A stretch of 20,344 nt of DNA. It comes from Rhodobacteraceae bacterium UBA7436 (GTDB lineage Bacteria > Pseudomonadota > Alphaproteobacteria > Rhodobacterales > Rhodobacteraceae). Location of the stretch: contig DLQI01000114.1 in the NCBI GenBank assembly GCA_002478745.1, positions 1 to 20,344 of the forward strand, written 5' to 3'. Positions 15,780 through 20,344 of the stretch are shown here, one piece after another. Positions within the stretch are counted from its first letter, which is position 1, and the number at the start of each line of letters is the position of its first letter. The position numbers and the translations under genes are program-made. Below the pieces are notes generated by a model, which was not told where the DNA came from, searched no databases, and saw only the letters and a program-made list of their open reading frames with translations.

Positions 15780-17213
15780 TTACTGTTTTAGGACAGCCGA
15801 AATAGGTGCCATGCTCACGCGTGTTGCGCGATCTTGCAAACTCCACAACAGTAGCGCGGAAATTGTATCCGAGCGCAAACGTCCCAACATGATCACGCCA
15901 CCTTCTTGCCCCGCACGGAATGCTGCTTGCCCTAAGAACCTGCGGATAACTGTTGGTGGTTGATCCGCGCTGTCAAAGTCACGAAACACTGTTGAGGTTG
16001 GCACGCCTTCGCGCTCTGCTAATTTGGCAACTGTATTTAGGCCGTTGGATTGGGTCACAAACCCATGACCCGTCGAAAGCAGGATTTGAGTGGCTTGGTC
16101 CGACGCTTCACGGGATTCTTGCATGCCGTTATCAACACCTTCAAGAACGCCAACAACATCGGTCATCTGACCAAGAACCGCATCCAATGTAACCTCGGCG
16201 TCGCCTGCTGTTGCGCCACTTGGAAAATCGATCATCGCAAGAACTTCAAAGCCCTCACCACGATATTTGTTCATGCGGGCAACGGCATCTGGCAGACTAG
16301 AATCAACGGCAAAGGTGATCGGCGCGGGGAAACTGCGCAAAGCAGGCAAGCCAACCGCGGCCCCCTCCAAATCAGCGCCAGCATCAATCAGAACAATCGA
16401 CATAAGCGGCTTCGCGTCTGCATTTTCAAATGGTACCGCGAACGCATCGATTGGCGCTAGATCAGCTACTTCTGTTTGATCGGCAGGCTGTTGCGCCTGT
16501 TCAACCGGATTATTGTCGCGATCAACCAGTGATCCTGCGGGGCGACCAATCTGTGGGCGTAATTCTTCTTCGGCAGTATCAACTGGTGGGAATGTAGCTT
16601 CTTCCTCAGCACTTGGGGCTTCGGGTTGTTCCGGTTCTTCTGGGACAAGCTCAACAGGTGCTGGCACCGTGGTCGTTTCTGGCTCTGCCTCAACAACTGC
16701 CTCCTCGGCAGCTGGATCTTGCTCCGTTACCTCAAACGCAGTCTCGTCTTCAGGAACCTGTGGAGCCAGTGGTTGCGAAGGATCAGTCGATATGGACAAC
16801 TCAGTTTCATTTTCAGGCTCTGCTGGTGCAGCCGCTTGCGGACTAGGCAACACAGGTGCATCGCCATCAACGACAACGGCACCATCGGCAGTGTTTACAT
16901 CAGGTGCCTCAAGGCCATCAGTGCCACCAGTTATCGGTCTTTGAGATAAATCAGATCCAGCCTCAGCAACTGAATTCACATCATCTGGCGCAGGTTGGCT
17001 TGTATTGCTCGTGCCATCTTGAACCAAATCGGCATCGCCTGCTCCAGCACCTACACCCACTTTGCTTTCATTCACGTTTGCTGAAACGCCAGTTGGCGCT
17101 GCATCTGTCACGTTAGGTGCAATTGGCCCACTGGTCATTACGGACGCAACACCTGCGACGCCGACAGACACAACTGTACCAATCATCGCTCCGCTTAAGA
17201 AACCTCGTGCCAT
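15780..17213 (-). CDS. Divergent polysaccharide deacetylase family protein (DUF610/YibQ-like)
   Basis: 477 residues in three parts. Residues 7-27 form a hydrophobic N-terminal signal or membrane anchor (GAMIGTVVSVGVAGVASVM). Residues about 30-255 are a low-complexity linker rich in Pro, Glu, Asp, Ala and Thr. Residues about 268-477 form a deacetylase-like barrel with MSIVLIDAG (271-279), FPAPITFAVD, GFEVLAMIDFPSGAT, GHGFVTQSNGLNT, TVFRDFD and the end RRFLGQAAFRAGQEGGVIML. The protein should sit in the envelope. The family normally shows an Asp pair after the first strand (IDD); here it reads I-D277-A278-G, so metal-dependent catalysis is doubtful. The start is ATG at 17213 with GGAG eight bases upstream. 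It is divergent from trpG and convergent with trpE. Function in this group of bacteria is unknown; a cell-envelope role is inference. Confidence 0.85.
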   Translation of the reverse strand: MARGFLSGAMIGTVVSVGVAGVASVMTSGPIAPNVTDAAPTGVSANVNESKVGVGAGAGDADLVQDGTSNTSQPAPDDVNSVAEAGSDLSQRPITGGTDGLEAPDVNTADGAVVVDGDAPVLPSPQAAAPAEPENETELSISTDPSQPLAPQVPEDETAFEVTEQDPAAEEAVVEAEPETTTVPAPVELVPEEPEQPEAPSAEEEATFPPVDTAEEELRPQIGRPAGSLVDRDNNPVEQAQQPADQTEVADLAPIDAFAVPFENADAKPLMSIVLIDAGADLEGAAVGLPALRSFPAPITFAVDSSLPDAVARMNKYRGEGFEVLAMIDFPSGATAGDAEVTLDAVLGQMTDVVGVLEGVDNGMQESREASDQATQILLSTGHGFVTQSNGLNTVAKLAEREGVPTSTVFRDFDSADQPPTVIRRFLGQAAFRAGQEGGVIMLGRLRSDTISALLLWSLQDRATRVSMAPISAVLKQ

Positions 17214-17299
17214 TGCGCTTACTCCGCCTGTCTTTTCTGTCTTAATTGTTCATGGCTTGGCTGTCCGTTCCAATTGATGCTGGCGGCCAAGCCCGAACA

Positions 17300-17318
17300 T
17301 GTATATTTCTACTATACA
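17300..17318. promoter_or_regulatory. Inverted repeat in the trpG/deacetylase divergent promoter region
   Basis: TGTATA-TTTCTAC-TATACA, 6-bp perfect arms around 7 bases, lies 86 bases upstream of the deacetylase gene and 56 upstream of trpG. The arms resemble -10 hexamers on each strand, so this may be overlapping divergent promoter cores or an operator. No strong -35 partner was found on either strand, and it is not the E. coli TrpR operator. Confidence 0.35.
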
Positions 17319-17374
17319 GTGCCAACGGGGCAACCTGCCAGTACTGAAACACTCAATAACATAAAGTTTGCAAG

Positions 17375-17956
17375 ATGCTGCTCCTGATCGATAACTACGA
17401 TAGCTTTACATACAACCTTGTCCACTATCTGGGCACCTTGGGCACGGAAATTGAAATCCGGCGCAATGATGCCATCGATGTGCAAGAAGCAATGGCGATG
17501 AAACCCGCAGCGATTTTATTATCCCCTGGTCCTTGTGACCCGGATCAAGCCGGCATTTGCCTTGCCCTGACACAAGCCGCCGCAGAGACGCGTACGCCGT
17601 TGTTAGGCGTTTGCTTGGGTCATCAATCCATCGGCCAAGCGTTTGGCGGTAATGTTGTGCGCTGCCACGAGATTGTACACGGCAAGATGGGCGCGATGCA
17701 TCACACGGGCAAAGGCCTTTTCAAAGGTTTGCCAACACCTTATGAGGCAACGCGCTATCATTCTTTGATTGTTGAGCGCGAGACATTGCCTGATGTCCTG
17801 GAAGTTACAGCAGAGTTGGAGGATGGCACAATCATGGGACTACAACACCGCGACCTGCCAATCCACGGCGTGCAATTCCACCCAGAATCAATTCGTTCTG
17901 AACATGGTCATGCGCTACTGCAGAACTTTGTAAATGAGATGGCGGTGCCAGCATGA
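17375..17956 (+). CDS. trpG: Anthranilate synthase component II (glutamine amidotransferase)
   Basis: Hydrolyses glutamine and channels ammonia to TrpE. A 193-residue class I amidotransferase with the full triad: nucleophile C80 (in LLGVCLGHQSIGQAFGG), H169 and E171 (in VQFHPESI). The oxyanion-hole segment SPGPCDP (50-56) and DNYDSFTYNLVHYL (6-19) are standard. It might also serve para-aminobenzoate synthesis (as PabA), a dual use common in bacteria with one such gene; this cannot be decided here. The start is ATG at 17375, with only a weak AAAG upstream. It is first gene of the trpG-trpD-trpC-moaC-moeA operon. Its TGA overlaps the trpD ATG by four bases (ATGA at 17953-17956). Confidence 0.97.
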   Translation: MLLLIDNYDSFTYNLVHYLGTLGTEIEIRRNDAIDVQEAMAMKPAAILLSPGPCDPDQAGICLALTQAAAETRTPLLGVCLGHQSIGQAFGGNVVRCHEIVHGKMGAMHHTGKGLFKGLPTPYEATRYHSLIVERETLPDVLEVTAELEDGTIMGLQHRDLPIHGVQFHPESIRSEHGHALLQNFVNEMAVPA

Positions 17957-18972
17957 GTGACGCACTCAAACCTTTGATCGACGCGGCCGCCAATGGCCCC
18001 CTAACTCGCGAACAAGCCCAAACAGCCTTTGGTATCTTGTTTGAGGGAGAAGCAACGCCAAGCCAAATTGGCGGTTTCCTTATGGCACTGCGCACACGCG
18101 GCGAAACAGTGGACGAATACGCGGCGGCGGCGGCCGTCATGCGCGCCAAGTGTCACGCGGTGTCAGCGCCAGCAGGTGCAATGGATATCGTCGGAACAGG
18201 TGGCGACGGGAAAAACACACTGAACATCTCAACCGCGACAGCTTTTGTTGTCGCCGGTGCTGGGGTCACAGTTGCAAAGCACGGCAACCGCAATCTGTCG
18301 TCAAAATCAGGTGCCTCAGATGCACTGACCCAAATGGGCCTGAACGTTATGGTCGGCCCTGAAGTTGTTGAAAAAGCTCTGAACGAAGCCGGTATTGGTT
18401 TTATGATGGCACCTATGCACCATCCTGCCATCGCACATGTGATGCCAACACGTGCCGAATTGGGTACGCGGACAATTTTTAACATCCTTGGCCCATTGAC
18501 CAACCCTGCTGGCGTCAAGCGCCAACTCACTGGTGCGTTTTCACGCGATCTTATTCGCCCAATGGCCGAAACACTTGGCCAATTGGGATCAGAAAAGGCG
18601 TGGTTGGTCCACGGGTCTGACGGCACTGACGAATTGACCATCACTGGTGTCAGCTGGGTGTCAGCACTGGAAAACGGACAGGTCACCGATTTCGAAATCA
18701 ACCCAGAAGATGCCGGCCTGCCGATACACCCGTTTGAGGATATCATTGGTGGCACACCCGAAGAAAACGCACGCGATTTCAATGCATTGCTTGATGGTGT
18801 ACAAAATGCTTACCGCGACGCCGTATTGCTGAATTCAGCTGCAGCGCTTGTTGTTGCAGATGTTGCGACCGATCTTAAACAGGGCGTTGAAATGGCCCAA
18901 ACCAGCATCGACAGCGGTGCAGCACGCGATAAAATTACTGCCGTGGCTCGTATCACTCAGGAGGCATCATGA
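17953..18972 (+). CDS. trpD: Anthranilate phosphoribosyltransferase
   Basis: Second step of tryptophan synthesis: joins anthranilate to PRPP. It has 339 residues, the family's usual length, unfused. Visible features are the helical N-domain with GFLMALRTRGET, the PRPP loop DIVGTGGDGKNTLNIST (78-94), KHGNRNLSSKSGASD (109-123), MHHPAI (155-160), PTRAELGTRTIFNILGPLTNP (166-185) and the metal-binding D226-E227 in GSDGTDELTI. The start overlaps the trpG stop (ATGA), and its own stop overlaps the trpC start in the same way, so all three are translationally coupled. No internal ribosome or promoter signal is evident. Confidence 0.98.
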   Translation: MSDALKPLIDAAANGPLTREQAQTAFGILFEGEATPSQIGGFLMALRTRGETVDEYAAAAAVMRAKCHAVSAPAGAMDIVGTGGDGKNTLNISTATAFVVAGAGVTVAKHGNRNLSSKSGASDALTQMGLNVMVGPEVVEKALNEAGIGFMMAPMHHPAIAHVMPTRAELGTRTIFNILGPLTNPAGVKRQLTGAFSRDLIRPMAETLGQLGSEKAWLVHGSDGTDELTITGVSWVSALENGQVTDFEINPEDAGLPIHPFEDIIGGTPEENARDFNALLDGVQNAYRDAVLLNSAAALVVADVATDLKQGVEMAQTSIDSGAARDKITAVARITQEAS

Positions 18973-19784
18973 CCGCTACTATTCTCGAAAAAATCAAAGC
19001 CTACAAACTTGAGGAAGTCGCAGCAGACAAAGCTGCCAAACCAATAGAAGCGGTTGAAGCAGAAGCCAAAGCAGCCAGTGCAGTGCGCCCATTCGCAGGC
19101 GCATTGCGCGACGCAGCAAAAACCGGCTACGGCTTGATCGCTGAAATCAAAAAGGCCAGCCCATCCAAAGGGTTGATCCGTGGAGATTTCGATCCAGCGG
19201 CCCACGCCGTAGCCTATGAAGCAGGCGGTGCCGCTTGTTTGTCAGTGCTAACCGACACCCCCAGTTTTCAAGGGTCCAAGGATTTCTTGGTTGAAGCCCG
19301 TGCTGCCTGCGCCCTGCCCGCGTTGCGCAAGGATTTCATGTACGACACCTATCAGGTTGCTGAGGCCCGCGCCCTTGGTGCCGATTGTATTCTCATCATC
19401 ATGGCTTCTGTTTCTGATGCACAAGCCAATGAGCTAGAGCACGCAGCGTTTCAATGGGGCATGGATGCCTTGATCGAAGTGCACAATGCCGAAGAACTTG
19501 AGCGTGCTACCCTACTGAAAAGCCCTTTGATGGGCATCAACAACCGCAACCTCAACACCTTTGAAACCACTCTGGACACCACACGTATTCTGTCCAAACA
19601 GGTTCCAGAGGACCGCATGATCGTTTGCGAAAGCGGCCTTAACACTCCTGCGGACTTGTCCGATATGGCAATGTACGGTGCGCGCACATTCTTGATTGGT
19701 GAAAGCCTGATGCGTCAAGACGACGTGGAGACAGCCACGCGCACCCTTTTGGCAAACCCAACCGTCTCTGGTGGTGGCCTATAA
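18969..19784 (+). CDS. trpC: Indole-3-glycerol phosphate synthase
   Basis: Closes the indole ring of carboxyphenylaminodeoxyribulose phosphate. It has 271 residues and is monofunctional (no TrpF fusion). Catalytic residues align in spacing with the Sulfolobus enzyme: E59 and K61 (IAEIKKASPSKG), K121 (LRKDF), E170 (ALIEVH), N191 (GINNRNL), E221-S222 (VCESGL). The ATG at 18969 overlaps the trpD TGA (ATGA), and AGGAGG lies four bases upstream, the strongest ribosome site in the operon. It ends in TAATG, sharing one base with moaC. trpF, trpB and trpA are not in the window and are presumably elsewhere. Confidence 0.98.
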   Translation: MTATILEKIKAYKLEEVAADKAAKPIEAVEAEAKAASAVRPFAGALRDAAKTGYGLIAEIKKASPSKGLIRGDFDPAAHAVAYEAGGAACLSVLTDTPSFQGSKDFLVEARAACALPALRKDFMYDTYQVAEARALGADCILIIMASVSDAQANELEHAAFQWGMDALIEVHNAEELERATLLKSPLMGINNRNLNTFETTLDTTRILSKQVPEDRMIVCESGLNTPADLSDMAMYGARTFLIGESLMRQDDVETATRTLLANPTVSGGGL

Positions 19785-20257
19785 TGGCGCTGACGCATTT
19801 TGATGGCAAAGGCGATGCGCATATGGTCGATGTCTCGGACAAGCCCGTGACCGACCGTATTGCACAGGCTGCTGCCTGGATTAAGATGCAGCCTGAAACC
19901 TTTGATATCATTACTGAAGGCCGCGCCAAAAAGGGTGATGTCTTGGGTGTTGCGCGGCTTGCCGGCATCATGGCTACCAAACGCACAGCAGACCTGATAC
20001 CTCTGTGCCACCCATTGCCCATCACCAAAGTCGCGGTTGAGTTAGAACCCGATGCGACACTCCCGGGCATCCGGATTATGGCAACGGTGAAAACCACGGG
20101 CCAAACCGGCGTCGAAATGGAGGCGCTCACAGCCGCCTCAACCGCCGCCCTAACAATCTACGACATGTCCAAAGCCGTCGACAAAGGCATGGAAATCGGT
20201 GGCCTGCACGTTGTCCTGAAAGACGGCGGTAAATCCGGACGCTACGAGGCATCATGA
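19784..20257 (+). CDS. moaC: Cyclic pyranopterin monophosphate synthase
   Basis: Molybdenum cofactor synthesis: forms cyclic pyranopterin monophosphate from the MoaA product. It has 157 residues, complete (161 in E. coli). Visible features are MVDVSDKPVTDR (14-25), GDVLGVARLAGIMATKRT (51-68), IPLCHPLP (72-79, H76), GVEMEALTAAS (109-119), YDMSKAVDKGM (126-136, D127 and K130 corresponding to E. coli D128 and K131) and the end VVLKDGGKSG. The start is locked by the TAATG overlap with trpC; its TGA overlaps moeA (ATGA). It is thus embedded in the tryptophan operon although the pathways are unrelated. Confidence 0.98.
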   Translation: MALTHFDGKGDAHMVDVSDKPVTDRIAQAAAWIKMQPETFDIITEGRAKKGDVLGVARLAGIMATKRTADLIPLCHPLPITKVAVELEPDATLPGIRIMATVKTTGQTGVEMEALTAASTAALTIYDMSKAVDKGMEIGGLHVVLKDGGKSGRYEAS

Positions 20258-20344
20258 TCACCGTTTCCCAAGCCTTAGATGAGCTATTCAATCTGGTCTC
20301 ACCGCTCGACATTGAACATGTTGCATTGCGCGATGCAAACAATC
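20254..20344 (+). CDS. moeA: Molybdopterin molybdotransferase, N-terminal fragment (3' end outside window)
   Basis: Only the first 30 residues are present, beginning MITVSQALDELFNLVSPL and running to the window edge. This matches the MoeA N-terminus (M-I-S-V-x-x-A, then a helix and a P-L-x-x-E-x-V-x-L strand). MoeA inserts molybdate into adenylylated molybdopterin, which fits its place directly after moaC. The ATG at 20254 overlaps the moaC stop by four bases and has GAGG four bases upstream. Confidence 0.85.
   Translation, partial: MITVSQALDELFNLVSPLDIEHVALRDANN

Noticed and set aside
16513..16944. Ser/Gly-rich 143-residue plus-strand frame
   Set aside because: It is the complement of the repetitive Pro/Glu/Ala-coding linker of the deacetylase-like gene; its bias follows from that and no ribosome site is seen.

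Overview
The window looks like a stretch of chromosomal backbone from a marine alphaproteobacterium of the Roseobacter group (Rhodobacterales). Evidence is the gene order trpE / trpG-trpD-trpC-moaC-moeA with a divergent polysaccharide deacetylase gene between trpE and trpG, a long cobalamin-dependent (class II) ribonucleotide reductase, a tandem cold-shock-domain protein coupled to a DUF192 protein, and protein sequences of alphaproteobacterial type. Base composition looks moderate by eye. The genus cannot be fixed from the sequence alone.

Layout. 1-774 (+): C-terminal part of fumarylacetoacetase (tyrosine/homogentisate catabolism). 800-2455 (-): a formylglycine-type sulfatase, convergent with it. 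2626-3246 (+): a DEDDh 3'-5' exonuclease. 3386-7057 (-): nrdJ, with a good intrinsic terminator at 3254-3281. 7121-7676: a gene-free control region of about 550 bases holding a candidate NrdR box and a perfect DnaA box. 7670-7802 (-): tRNA-Pro(TGG) with encoded CCA and its terminator. 7847-8841 (-): a double cold-shock-domain protein translationally coupled to a secreted DUF192 protein. 8958-9575 (-): pdxH. 9736-15744 (+): fabI, gpt, an aminotransferase, a ppiD-like membrane foldase and trpE. 15780-17213 (-): the divergent polysaccharide deacetylase. 17375-20344 (+): a tightly overlapping trpG-trpD-trpC-moaC-moeA operon, with moeA cut off by the window end.

How the genes work together. TrpE and TrpG form anthranilate synthase, and TrpD and TrpC carry anthranilate on to indole-3-glycerol phosphate. 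The same transcript continues into molybdenum cofactor synthesis (moaC, moeA). Every junction in this operon overlaps by 1 or 4 bases, which implies translational coupling. The remaining genes are single housekeeping functions: deoxynucleotide supply, PLP synthesis, fatty-acid elongation, purine salvage and envelope protein folding.

I found no CRISPR array, insertion sequence, prophage, toxin-antitoxin pair or defence cassette. Nothing in the window makes a strong case for an undescribed system. The places most worth a second look are the nrdJ control region, the divergent trpG/deacetylase promoter region with its inverted repeat, the altered motif of the deacetylase-like protein, and the orphan sulfatase.
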